DNA of 64,000 nucleotides, taken from contig NZ_AP024276.1 in assembly GCF_021654455.1 (NCBI RefSeq), forward strand, positions 1,674,001 to 1,738,000, written 5' to 3'. The stretch is from Streptococcus parasuis. GTDB taxonomy: Bacteria; Bacillota; Bacilli; Lactobacillales; Streptococcaceae. Numbering within the stretch: position 1 is the first letter of the stretch; each line of letters starts with the position of its first letter. The notes below the pieces were generated by a model. It made no database searches, was not told where the DNA came from, and saw only the letters and a list, made by a program, of their open reading frames with translations. The translations under genes and the position numbers were made by a program. Below are positions 40,989-49,732 of the stretch, piece after piece.

Positions 40989-42047
40989 TTAATAAATATT
41001 TATCACTTCCGATGTCAGAACGTCTATCAACTCCTTTGTGAGACGTCTAGGACCACGTACCGCCTTGACACCTAAGTCCAACATACGCTCCCTCGGCAAG
41101 ACTGCATCAGATAGCTGGGCAATCAATTCCACTTGCATGACTTTCTTCTCTGTAGGAATGTCAGATTCCCCTCGATTTTCTAAGTTCGCCCCCAAGACAC
41201 GGCAGACATAGCGAATAGCCTGTACAGGCGCCGTCACATAGATAGCTACAATATCTCCAGCTTGAATGGTTGATTTTTGTGGCCAATAGACTATCTTATT
41301 TTCCGCAAACTCGGTATCAATATCATAGACCTTTGGATTGGCAGGAATGACCCAGTAATCAGGCCCTTGCTCCGCCTTGTAGGATTTGGGACCAACCTGA
41401 TAGCGACTTTTCTCAAGGAGGGCCAAAATCGCCTGGTCCTCCACAGTATCATTCAGCAAGACCGACACCCAAGACTTCTTAGACATGTGATAGGCTGGAA
41501 AAATGCCCGACTGACTTAGCAGCTCTGCTATTTCCCGACCATCGACCTTGAGATTGACAATCTCCACCAACTCTTGGTCAGCGCTCCCATCCAGCTGTCC
41601 CCGCTTGACCTGAGTCACCAAAGCGTACCACTTGCTATTGGCAGGATGGCGAAAAGCCCCCGTCTCTGGTGACTTGGCAAAGGGATAATCAGGAAGTTCC
41701 CCCCACTTCTCCTTGATGAGCTGGGCTATGCGGTTGCTTTGATTTTTGGAAAATGGCAGAGCAACACAACAAGCCTCCTCTACCCGAGCCAAAATGGACT
41801 GATAGCTTTCTCTCACCTGCCCCACAAAAGCCCCTGCTGGCGCAGTCACCAGATGGGCGGTATAGACCTCCTCCATCTCACAATCCCAGACAAAGGACGA
41901 CAGCTGACCAGCCTCATCAACCTCCACCACCGCCTCAAACTGCCCCTCCATGAACACCTCACGGTAGGTGTAACGATTGTCGGCGAAATAAAACCCGAAA
42001 GGGAGGAGGGAGGGGAGGTTGATTTGGTAAGAATTGGTTTTGTTCAT
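40989..42047 (-). CDS. MmcQ/YjbR-family protein with a C-terminal extension
   Basis: A 352-residue protein. The middle (about 110-250) looks like MmcQ/YjbR, a CyaY-like fold (RIAQLIKEKWG, HPANSKWYALVTQV, PAYHMSKKSWVSVLLNDT). The C-terminal 100 residues (YWVIPANPKVYDIDTEF, GDIVAIYVTAPVQAIRYVCRV) resemble an EVE/PUA-like domain, which in other proteins binds modified bases. The ATG at 42047 follows GGGGAG. It is downstream of the island genes in the same direction. If the EVE reading is right, it may itself belong to the defence cluster; that is inference. Confidence 0.7.
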   Translation of the reverse strand: MNKTNSYQINLPSLLPFGFYFADNRYTYREVFMEGQFEAVVEVDEAGQLSSFVWDCEMEEVYTAHLVTAPAGAFVGQVRESYQSILARVEEACCVALPFSKNQSNRIAQLIKEKWGELPDYPFAKSPETGAFRHPANSKWYALVTQVKRGQLDGSADQELVEIVNLKVDGREIAELLSQSGIFPAYHMSKKSWVSVLLNDTVEDQAILALLEKSRYQVGPKSYKAEQGPDYWVIPANPKVYDIDTEFAENKIVYWPQKSTIQAGDIVAIYVTAPVQAIRYVCRVLGANLENRGESDIPTEKKVMQVELIAQLSDAVLPRERMLDLGVKAVRGPRRLTKELIDVLTSEVINIY

Positions 42048-42061
42048 TACTCTACTCCCCA

Positions 42062-43216
42062 TCATTGTTTTCTAGAAAACAATGGAATTACATTATCAAA
42101 CGTATCTAATTGAAGCAAATACTTATCAAAAAATTTCACATCAAATGAAAATAATTGACTGATGAAATTCTTTGATACCCTCTGATTTCGTTCAATATCT
42201 GACAGAGTTAAAAGATTGTTTGAAAGGATGACATCTAAGATACTTCTGATTTTACTTGGTTTCTTTAAGGGAATTTCCAAATCTAGCGGCTCAACTGCTT
42301 TATATCCTTTTTTTGAAATCTGCCTATAGAAATAAGAATTTTGCTGTGGAGTCAGTAAGCCAAGCTTGTAGGCTCTATATTCAAGCGCTTGAATTGAGAC
42401 ACCAAAACGTTTTTTTAACAAGATATATTGATCAGGATTGCTGACACGCTTACCTACAATATTCACAAAATCCATTAAAAATTGTTTCCTAGGTAACAGG
42501 AAATAGGAGGCGAATTGATTGGCTTCTTTCTCTTTTTCCTCTAATTCTTCTTTTGACAGTTCCTCAAAATCTACTTGGTTGTGCAAGAGTAGATGCCCTA
42601 GTTCATGTGCTAAATCAAAATTACGTCGTACCGCTGATTTTCCCAGTCCCAAAACGATAAAAGGTCGACCATTACGTGACCAAGCACTATAGGCATCCGC
42701 ATTTCCATTGATTAATCTCTCTGAAATGTATATCCCAGATTTTTCCAAACTATAGAGGAGATTGGCATTATCAACTGATACTGCCAATACCTCTCTAGCA
42801 TAATCAGCAATAAACTCAAGTGATTCATGTTGATGAAGTTTTTGCTCAATACTATCAACTAACTGGTAAATTATTTGATTAGGAATGGATACAAAGTTCT
42901 CCAAATAATCTATCATCTGATTCATTTTTTCCAAATATACCATTTGGATATGGATGGTTTTTTTGGCCTCAAGGTCTGCATTCCGAAAGGCAATGCGACT
43001 TAGTGAGAATGAACCATTCTTATCAACAGCATCAAAATAGTCAACTTCAACCTGAAAAAAACGAGCCATTGTTATCTTATTTTTCATTTTTGGAAGTGTA
43101 ACTCCAGTTTCAAATTGCCATATAGCCTGTTCGGTCACTTCAAGCTCTCTTGCCAAATCTGCACGTGTAAGGCCATTCAGAAGTCGTAATTCTTCCAGTC
43201 TTGAACCATTGAACAT
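42062..43216 (-). CDS. XRE-family HTH fused to ImmA/IrrE metallopeptidase (spr1629-like antitoxin/repressor)
   Basis: A 384-residue protein. Residues 5-60 form an XRE helix-turn-helix (RLEELRLLNGLTRADLAREL, EVTEQAIWQFETG). Residues about 170-270 are an ImmA/IrrE zinc protease with the HELGH motif (NFDLAHELGHLLLHNQ) and the downstream glutamate in EKEANQFASYFLLPR. This architecture occurs in repressor-proteases controlling mobile elements and toxin-antitoxin-like pairs; I relate it to the pneumococcal spr1629 family. It follows the DUF5986-like gene with a 12-nt gap, so they are a pair. Confidence 0.87.
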   Translation of the reverse strand: MFNGSRLEELRLLNGLTRADLARELEVTEQAIWQFETGVTLPKMKNKITMARFFQVEVDYFDAVDKNGSFSLSRIAFRNADLEAKKTIHIQMVYLEKMNQMIDYLENFVSIPNQIIYQLVDSIEQKLHQHESLEFIADYAREVLAVSVDNANLLYSLEKSGIYISERLINGNADAYSAWSRNGRPFIVLGLGKSAVRRNFDLAHELGHLLLHNQVDFEELSKEELEEKEKEANQFASYFLLPRKQFLMDFVNIVGKRVSNPDQYILLKKRFGVSIQALEYRAYKLGLLTPQQNSYFYRQISKKGYKAVEPLDLEIPLKKPSKIRSILDVILSNNLLTLSDIERNQRVSKNFISQLFSFDVKFFDKYLLQLDTFDNVIPLFSRKQ

Positions 43217-43228
43217 TTTTTTGCCTTT

Positions 43229-43951
43229 CTAAGCTTCTTTTTCTGAAGCAAGACGTGGTATAATCTCAAAATCAGCTACATCATCAATCTCTGATAAGCC
43301 TTGTAACTCTTGATATTTTTCATCGTTAAAATCGACATTACTTGTAGAAATAAATGTTGATAAATTTTGAATTTCAATCAATTTCCCAGTTCTTGAATCA
43401 GGCATGATAACTTGAATATTGGTCAAGTGATGTAATTCATCAGCCTGATATGTGATAAAGAAAAAGTTATTGATAGATTGTTCAGACCGATTCAAAAGTT
43501 CAAATAAATTGTCATCAAACAATTCCATCTGAACAGGGAAAAGCGTACTTTCATCTGTATTCCTTGAAAGATTTTCTAGGTAACTTGTATTAATTTGAGC
43601 ATAGTCAAATAAATAGCCCTTTCCACTTTTTACTGCTGTTGGAAAAACCTGCCGCAAGCGAGTAAGACCTTTTAAAACAAAACATACACGTCCTAATAGT
43701 TGATTTTCTGAGTTAAATTCTAAAAATTCCCAAGATTGACCCGCATGTTTCAACTCAAATTTATCAATAAAATTTAGGTTTGCAGTCGCAAGAGCATCAT
43801 CTATATGATTAGCTTTAGTCCAAGCATAACCAGCAGAAACATGCATTGTTCTTCTCTTTTCAATTCGCTCATCAAGATAGGACTTGTATCCCTTCAATAT
43901 AGCATCTACAATAGATTGACTTTGATCGGGAGTAAACACTTCTTTTTCCAT
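43229..43951 (-). CDS. DUF5986-like protein paired with the XRE-ImmA gene
   Basis: A 240-residue soluble protein with no signal or membrane segment. It begins MEKEVFTPDQSQSIVDAILK and contains SAGYAWTKANHIDDALA and GRVCFVLKGLTRLRQ. I believe it matches DUF5986, a family found beside spr1629-type repressor-proteases, and may be the toxin-like partner; function is not established. The ATG at 43951 follows GGAGGTG; an ATG four codons earlier is part of that region and less likely. Confidence 0.65.
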   Translation of the reverse strand: MEKEVFTPDQSQSIVDAILKGYKSYLDERIEKRRTMHVSAGYAWTKANHIDDALATANLNFIDKFELKHAGQSWEFLEFNSENQLLGRVCFVLKGLTRLRQVFPTAVKSGKGYLFDYAQINTSYLENLSRNTDESTLFPVQMELFDDNLFELLNRSEQSINNFFFITYQADELHHLTNIQVIMPDSRTGKLIEIQNLSTFISTSNVDFNDEKYQELQGLSEIDDVADFEIIPRLASEKEA

Positions 43952-44038
43952 ATGCACCTCCATTTTTCATTATTTTATCATATTTTTATACAAAATATTA
44001 AATTTTAATACAAATATGGTTCTTTTTTTAAAGAAACG

Positions 44039-44068
44039 TCCGAACAGAACAGTATTCGGATTTTTTTT
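44039..44068 (+). terminator. Hairpin with plus-strand T-run at the end of the TOTE locus
   Basis: TCCGAA (44039-44044) pairs with TTCGGA (44055-44060) followed by eight T on the plus strand; on the minus strand, where the genes are, the tail is only moderately T-rich. It may stop opposing transcription. Confidence 0.45.
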
Positions 44069-44287
44069 ATTTAATATTTGAATTCTCAAATTTTTCAAGC
44101 AACTCAGTTGCAATAGATTGACTTTCCAATCTCAACAAACTAGCTTGGTCATCCGACTGATAAGTAAAGGGGGATAAATTGCCATACCAAACGAGATTAC
44201 TATCTATGATGACTGTGGCCGTATCTATCCTTTCTGATACAAGCTTCACTTTTACATTGTTACTATTTATCCCCGTTAGCCACTCAC
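44067..44287 (-). pseudogene. Displaced C-terminal PLD-nuclease piece of the TOTE primase-helicase
   Basis: Read in the next frame, this stretch and about 50 nt before it give GTASGKQVVIHISKSHKL, then EWLTGINSNNVKVKLVSERI and VIIDSNLVWYGNLSPF, ending LLRLESQSIATELLEKF. That is the second half of a PLD-like nuclease domain, as carried at the C terminus of intact TOTE helicases. It lacks its own start at a useful place (first ATG at 44249 has no ribosome site) and directly continues the upstream gene once one base is restored near 44340. Confidence 0.75.
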
Positions 44288-46774
44288 TTAACTTATGGCT
44301 TTTGGAAATATGAATAACGACTTGTTTTCCAGAAGCAGTCCCAATAATTCCTGAATCTTACTAGACGAAAACGAATGCAATTGTAAATGGACTGTTGAAC
44401 GTGTGTTCCGCAAATCCTCTCTAAATTTCTCCTCGTAGTCCCTACCACTGAATAATACTTGGGTTTGCTCCTTTTCACCAACTTGGTATGCCATTTTTCG
44501 ATAGGCTATCTGACGTTTCTGGTACATTTTTTCAAGATAAGGAACGTGTATATCTAGATAATCAACTATTCTCACCTCAGTTTTGCCTTGATAGGGACGG
44601 TGAAGTCGCCCTGCATACTGTATGAGGTTATTTTTCCAAGACAAAGGAGCTGCCAAAATTAGTGTATCCAACTTTGGCATATCGAAGCCCTCTCCAATAA
44701 ATTTTCCTGTTGAAATGAGGACAAATGGACTATTCTCATCTAGCTCACTGATTCTTTTCAGGAGTTCTTTCGTATCTCTTCTTTTACTCGCTCCACTCAG
44801 ACAAAAAATATTGGTCATTTCTTTTTCAATAAGTAGCTTTTCCAATAGTTCTATATGTTCTCGTCGATTGACTAAGACAAGGATATTTCGCTTTTCTTGA
44901 TATAGTTTGAAAATATCTTGCACAATCAAAGTATTGCGATGTAAATCTTTGGCAAGCCAATCATTAAGGGATGCAAAGTTCGTACTATTCGACTGTTCCA
45001 AGTCCAATTTCCCAAAAGATGTTAGACGAAGTAGTAACTTCTTTTTAAAATCGTATTGACCTGATTGAGCAGTATGTAAAATTGGACCAATACGTTGAAA
45101 GACAATCGGTTGGTGCCCGTTTTTGCGTTCTGGCGTTGCTGTTAAGCCATATAGATATTGACCAGCAAATTGAGCAACTACTTTTTCAAACTGCAAGGCT
45201 GTCACATGATGGCATTCATCTACAATCATCATATCGTAGTCCGACAAAAAGGCGGAAATAGCGTCCAATTGGAAGAGGGATTGAATCATAACCACATCCA
45301 CCAATTTACTCCTCCATTTTTTAGAAGCCCCATATTGCCCAATATGCCCTATTACTTTTACACGCCCTGAAGGAGTATAGCGAACTGCATCTTCCTCTTC
45401 AATCTCTAAAAATTCACCCAACCTTTCCAACCACTGCTCCAACAGTTGACGATTGTGAACTAAGATAATCGTTCTACATTTCCTCTTGGCAATCAAGGCT
45501 GCCCCTAAAACTGTCTTCCCGAAACCTGTTTCAGCACATAGCAAGCCATTCTCACTAGCTAATAAATCTGCCAAAGCAAGTTCCTGCTCAAAACGCAACC
45601 TCCCTTTGAAAGAAATCTGAATCGGAGACAAACTGTTGCGATTGTCCCTAATAGTTACCGTTTCAAAGATTTCCTGTAGCTTAGCAAGTATTCCTCTTGG
45701 AAGATGCAAGGCTTCGTTTGTTTCTTCAAATAAATAGATGCGTTTTGGAGTCTGATAGGTTGGTTGTCTGGTCGCTTGTTTTAGATAAAATTCAGGGTTA
45801 AGAAAAGATGCCAGCTTTCTCAATAAGTAATTTGTTTTTGAAGAAATAGCCCTCTTCTCAACTTGAATAACGTTTGATAAGCTACAATCTAATACTGTAT
45901 CATCTACAGAATCCGAAAACTCCTGTCCTAAGAAATCTAGAATTTTCTTCTGTCCAATCTTTTGAACCTGTTGAAGATAGGTCCATTGTTCAGAAAAGGG
46001 CTGAAAATGTTTATCAACAAAAACGGTTCTTCCCTTCTTGAAAGCTTCCCCTTGTAAGGGCAGTGCGATAAGATTGCCAAATCCTCCCTTGGGCAGAATA
46101 TCTTGATTTGGAAACATACGGTCAAATGAAGAAAAGCGAATATCTTTTGACTCCTGCATAGCCAATTCCAGCAATCGTTTCCCAACATTTCTTGCTTGCT
46201 GACAAGCAATTTCTTCCTCGAAGAAAAACCAGAGGTGGGCACCGTTGCCCGAACGAGAGATTTCAATATGCCCCTCAAAACCATATTGTTCTGCTGTATC
46301 TCTTAGAATGGAGACCTCTTCTCTCCAATTATTTTTATCAAAATCAATTGCCAAAAAGGAACACGTGTCTGATAGACTCATTGGAAAAATTCCAATACTG
46401 ATTTCGCCACGTAGGTGAGTCAACAATACCTGTTTGGTCAAGGGTTGACAAGTTCTCTTTTCAACAGGAAGTTTTTTCCAACCATAGTTGTAAGAAGGAA
46501 AATAGTTGATTTTTCCATTTTCATCAATATAAGATTTCGCATAAACATCTACACGTCCCTTAAATAGGCTGAACAGAATGGAGAGTTTTTCATCGCTACT
46601 TAGTTGATGTTTTTGTTCTTCAAAGTAATCATACAAATGCTTGTCACTAATCAGAAATTGCTGTTTGTCATCTTGAAATTGCATTAAATTCAGAATCTTA
46701 TCGGTAGTATAATAGGGAAAACGAGCAAGATGCTTTGCAACCTTACCCGTTGATTTTTCATAATAATAAGACAT
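44288..46774 (-). CDS. TOTE conflict-system primase (AEP) - SF2 helicase, truncated by frameshift
   Basis: An 828-residue protein. The N-terminal third is an archaeo-eukaryotic primase-like domain of the TOTE type: LAIDFDKNN (about 141) carries the metal aspartates and SRSGNGAHLWFFF (about 175) the nucleotide-binding motif. The middle is an SF2 helicase with Walker A AETGFGKTVLG (about 415), DECHH (about 518), GLTATPERK and QYAGRLHRPYQG. The C terminus starts a PLD-like nuclease (QLHSFSSSKIQELLG) but ends early, and the rest lies in another frame downstream. GGAGGA supports the ATG at 46774. TOTE systems are predicted nucleic-acid-targeting conflict systems; this copy may keep only primase-helicase activity. 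Confidence 0.85.
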   Translation of the reverse strand: MSYYYEKSTGKVAKHLARFPYYTTDKILNLMQFQDDKQQFLISDKHLYDYFEEQKHQLSSDEKLSILFSLFKGRVDVYAKSYIDENGKINYFPSYNYGWKKLPVEKRTCQPLTKQVLLTHLRGEISIGIFPMSLSDTCSFLAIDFDKNNWREEVSILRDTAEQYGFEGHIEISRSGNGAHLWFFFEEEIACQQARNVGKRLLELAMQESKDIRFSSFDRMFPNQDILPKGGFGNLIALPLQGEAFKKGRTVFVDKHFQPFSEQWTYLQQVQKIGQKKILDFLGQEFSDSVDDTVLDCSLSNVIQVEKRAISSKTNYLLRKLASFLNPEFYLKQATRQPTYQTPKRIYLFEETNEALHLPRGILAKLQEIFETVTIRDNRNSLSPIQISFKGRLRFEQELALADLLASENGLLCAETGFGKTVLGAALIAKRKCRTIILVHNRQLLEQWLERLGEFLEIEEEDAVRYTPSGRVKVIGHIGQYGASKKWRSKLVDVVMIQSLFQLDAISAFLSDYDMMIVDECHHVTALQFEKVVAQFAGQYLYGLTATPERKNGHQPIVFQRIGPILHTAQSGQYDFKKKLLLRLTSFGKLDLEQSNSTNFASLNDWLAKDLHRNTLIVQDIFKLYQEKRNILVLVNRREHIELLEKLLIEKEMTNIFCLSGASKRRDTKELLKRISELDENSPFVLISTGKFIGEGFDMPKLDTLILAAPLSWKNNLIQYAGRLHRPYQGKTEVRIVDYLDIHVPYLEKMYQKRQIAYRKMAYQVGEKEQTQVLFSGRDYEEKFREDLRNTRSTVHLQLHSFSSSKIQELLGLLLENKSLFIFPKAIS

Positions 46775-46843
46775 GTGAGTTCCTCCAAATTGCCTATCGA
46801 GACTATCAATCAAGATGATATTTTTACATCGTATACGCTAATA

Positions 46844-48418
46844 CTATTTCCTAGTTACCCAACCAATCGCATCTGCTGGTGGATTCTCAGTATCAATCCA
46901 GATAAACTCAATCCCAATTTCGCCATTTTTGAATTTGGATAATCGAATACCATTTATTTCGAGAGACTCCAATTTTTTCCCAGTCAGTACTTCACGCTCA
47001 GCCAATTGGAATACACCTCTTAACAACCACTCTCCAAGAATATCTTGTTTGTCAACCGACTGAATAGCCTTACCTGATTCTTGGTTGATATAGGCTTGGA
47101 TGGCATCTCCTGATGATAGAAAACGAAGTGTGAATGTTCGTTCTTCTTTTGTCAAGGCGAGCTTCTTCCCCGTTTCATCAAATGTTCCTACATTGTGACC
47201 GAAAAAGTCTGGTCGAGCATCATGAAACTTTTTAGAATCCGGAAGTGGAATATAAACTTCACTAACAGGACGGTAAACCAATTTCTCCAGTTTTTCAGAT
47301 AACTTTTCAACTCCCGATTCATTAACAAAATTCATCAAGTCCGAGCGAATTTTCTTCATCTCAGCTTTCTCTTCTTTAGTGGACCACTTTTTCAATAAAA
47401 TTTCTTCCAATGAATAAGTCACAAATGCCAGTTCTTCCGAAGTGAGCTGACCCGAAAATTCCTCTTGGATTCTCTGAATGCGTGATAGTCTATCTTTTTT
47501 AGCTAACTTAGCTCCACCATTAAAGGCGTTAAAGCCTGAATTTTCTTCAACATGGCCATGCTTGTCTGTAATGACCCATGAAACTGTATCAATAACTTGG
47601 TCTTCTTTCTCGCCTGTTGATAAAGTGTGTAGATTTTCAAAAATATAAAATGGATCTTCCACATAGTCCACATCCCAGGTATCTACCACTATTTCTTTGT
47701 TATGGAAGGTCATGTGAAGTTGGCTATCTGCTGCAGTATATTTGTAATCATGTTGACCATCTGTAAAGACAAAATTTGTAGGAGTTTTTAGACTGGTCGC
47801 TCCCTTAATCTGCAAATTTTCCACATCAATCGGAAGGTAACTGGTTTCCCCTACAAATATTTGTGGCTTGGTTCCTTTTGCTGTTGGCATTAAGACATGG
47901 TAAACAGACTCAACCGTTGAATCCGAAGCAAAACCACGAATTTGTGCTTTTGAAGATTCTATTCGTTGATTTCGAAGTCTTGAAATTTCCACGGCTAAAC
48001 TTTCATAAAGTGGATAATTATTTTTATCAGCAGTTGCTTTATCTAGCGCAATTGATGCATTAAACTTAATCTTTTGTAGCGTTTCTGTCCATCCTTGAGA
48101 ATCTTTTTTAAATTGGGCGACTTTTTGATCCCCTGATTGAATACCAAATGACTTTATTCCAACTAAATACTTATGGTGATTGTCAACTACAACAGATGCA
48201 TCAAAAGAAGTATTTGCAATATCCTCACCAACTGCATGAAATGCCCGTTGAAAAACCGTTTCTTGAAACTTTGAATTAATAATTGGTGCGACATATTGAA
48301 ATGTATCATCTTCCTCAGCTGTTTCTGATTTTTGAGAAAATGCCTCACTAAGACTTGCAAAATTCGTAATCAATGTTCGATACTTTTCTTTATGCTCTGA
48401 TTTTAACTTTTCCCACAT
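46844..48418 (-). CDS. Putative type II restriction endonuclease paired with the C5 methyltransferase
   Basis: A 524-residue protein I cannot assign to a REBASE family. Near residue 70-85 is a strand pair SFDASVVVDNHHKYLVGIKSF that could hold a PD-(D/E)XK-type aspartate and lysine. The C-terminal third (FLSSGDAIQAYINQESGKAI, GEWLLRGVFQLAEREVLTGK, EIGIEFIWID) is rich in aromatic and polar motifs resembling the target-binding half of known enzymes. It lies directly downstream of a C5 methyltransferase, the usual partner, but has its own -10 (48441-48446), which would let methylation precede cutting. Specificity unknown. Confidence 0.65.
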   Translation of the reverse strand: MWEKLKSEHKEKYRTLITNFASLSEAFSQKSETAEEDDTFQYVAPIINSKFQETVFQRAFHAVGEDIANTSFDASVVVDNHHKYLVGIKSFGIQSGDQKVAQFKKDSQGWTETLQKIKFNASIALDKATADKNNYPLYESLAVEISRLRNQRIESSKAQIRGFASDSTVESVYHVLMPTAKGTKPQIFVGETSYLPIDVENLQIKGATSLKTPTNFVFTDGQHDYKYTAADSQLHMTFHNKEIVVDTWDVDYVEDPFYIFENLHTLSTGEKEDQVIDTVSWVITDKHGHVEENSGFNAFNGGAKLAKKDRLSRIQRIQEEFSGQLTSEELAFVTYSLEEILLKKWSTKEEKAEMKKIRSDLMNFVNESGVEKLSEKLEKLVYRPVSEVYIPLPDSKKFHDARPDFFGHNVGTFDETGKKLALTKEERTFTLRFLSSGDAIQAYINQESGKAIQSVDKQDILGEWLLRGVFQLAEREVLTGKKLESLEINGIRLSKFKNGEIGIEFIWIDTENPPADAIGWVTRK

Positions 48419-48440
48419 AGACTGTACCTCTTTGTTCTTA

Positions 48441-48477
48441 ATTATAGTATAGCAAAAGAAGACTAGTTTCTACTAGC
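48441..48477 (-). promoter_or_regulatory. Hairpin and separate promoter between C5 methyltransferase and endonuclease
   Basis: On the minus strand GGCTAGT and ACTAGTC form a 7-bp stem with a 4-nt loop followed by TTCTTTT, then a perfect TATAAT at 48441-48446, 23 nt from the endonuclease ATG. The hairpin can attenuate read-through and the -10 can start a new transcript. Inference only. Confidence 0.5.
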
Positions 48478-48484
48478 CCTCTAT

Positions 48485-49717
48485 TTAATTATTCGTAACG
48501 GCAATGCTATAAAATTCCAAGTGACCGCCTTTTTTGACCAAGCGTAAATAGTCTTCATCTGACAAAATTCCTAAACCGTCATTGTACCCATCTAACTTAG
48601 CTATTGCTTCGTCATAGTTCTCAACAAAATCTTTCACATAGGACTGTCCTTCAAACTGACCATTCATCTTGGTATAGATAATCGCAACATTTCCTGTTCG
48701 CTCCAACTGTGATATACCTTTGGTAGTTTTCATTGCTTCAGCAATTTTATCTGCAATCCGCTTGATAACTGGTACAACAACGCTGTTTCCAGCCTGTTTA
48801 TAGAGCTGGCCGTTGGATACACCTTCTGGAATTTTAAAGGTCTTGGGATAACCTTGAACGTTAAAGGTTTCTTTTGGTGTCAGCTTGCGAATTTCCCCAG
48901 TATCTGTCAAAATGAGGGGAACATTGTGTCCACCTGTTCCCATATTTGCTGTTAAAGTTGGTACAACACCATTTTTGTTTTCCCTGACATATTGGCGTCG
49001 CCATTGGTAAACCGTATCTTGACTGGTCACAGCGTGCTTCAACTCTTCAAAGAAGGGCTGTTTCCCTTGACGATAATAGTAATTTTCCTCTGGTTTTGCC
49101 CCAAAATCAATAACATCTTGAAGCCCAGTGGTCAACTTAATCTCCTCTGGAAACTCGAATTTTTCGTAGGCTTCCTTATTATCAAAACCAACAATATAGA
49201 TCCTTTCGCGATTTTGCGGAATATTGCCATAATCCTTGCCGTTCAACACTTTCCACTTGATGAAATAATTGTTCTCGGTCAAGGCTTCACGGATAACCTT
49301 GAAGGTATTCCCGTGGTCATGTGAAACCATGTTCTTCACATTCTCGACAAAAATCGCCTTGGGTTTCTTGGCTTCAATCATACGAAGCAACTCAAAGAAA
49401 AGGTCGCCTCGGTCATCTTCAAACCCCTTGCGGTACCCTGCAATACTAAAGGCCTGACAAGGAAAACCTCCAACAATCACATCGACTGTTTCCGAAGGAA
49501 TTTCCTCTGGCAATACTGCGTGAATATCACGCCCATCCAGATAAGTATCTGGGTAATTCAACTGATAAGTCTGTCTGGCATACTTATCAAATTCGTTGGC
49601 ATACACCACTCTGAACTCGTTGGTCTGCTCAAAGCCCAACTCAATTCCACCAACACCAGAAAAGAATGCTGCAATAGCAAACTTCTCCTGCTGGCGTGAA
49701 CTTACAGAATTTGTCAT
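48485..49717 (-). CDS. DNA (cytosine-5) methyltransferase
   Basis: A 410-residue C5 methyltransferase with motifs in order: I AAFFSGVGGIELGFEQ, IV GGFPCQAFS (catalytic Cys about 86), VI ENVKNMVSH, VIII QNRERIYIVGFD, a short recognition region (about 210-270), IX LTPKETFNVQGYP, and X QAGNSVVVPVI. An extra C-terminal segment of about 65 residues follows. It is 15 nt downstream of the PD-(D/E)XK gene and upstream of a putative endonuclease, so it may serve the type II pair, the ATPase operon, or both. Target sequence unknown. Confidence 0.95.
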   Translation of the reverse strand: MTNSVSSRQQEKFAIAAFFSGVGGIELGFEQTNEFRVVYANEFDKYARQTYQLNYPDTYLDGRDIHAVLPEEIPSETVDVIVGGFPCQAFSIAGYRKGFEDDRGDLFFELLRMIEAKKPKAIFVENVKNMVSHDHGNTFKVIREALTENNYFIKWKVLNGKDYGNIPQNRERIYIVGFDNKEAYEKFEFPEEIKLTTGLQDVIDFGAKPEENYYYRQGKQPFFEELKHAVTSQDTVYQWRRQYVRENKNGVVPTLTANMGTGGHNVPLILTDTGEIRKLTPKETFNVQGYPKTFKIPEGVSNGQLYKQAGNSVVVPVIKRIADKIAEAMKTTKGISQLERTGNVAIIYTKMNGQFEGQSYVKDFVENYDEAIAKLDGYNDGLGILSDEDYLRLVKKGGHLEFYSIAVTNN

Positions 49718-49732
49718 GTAAGCACCTGCTTT

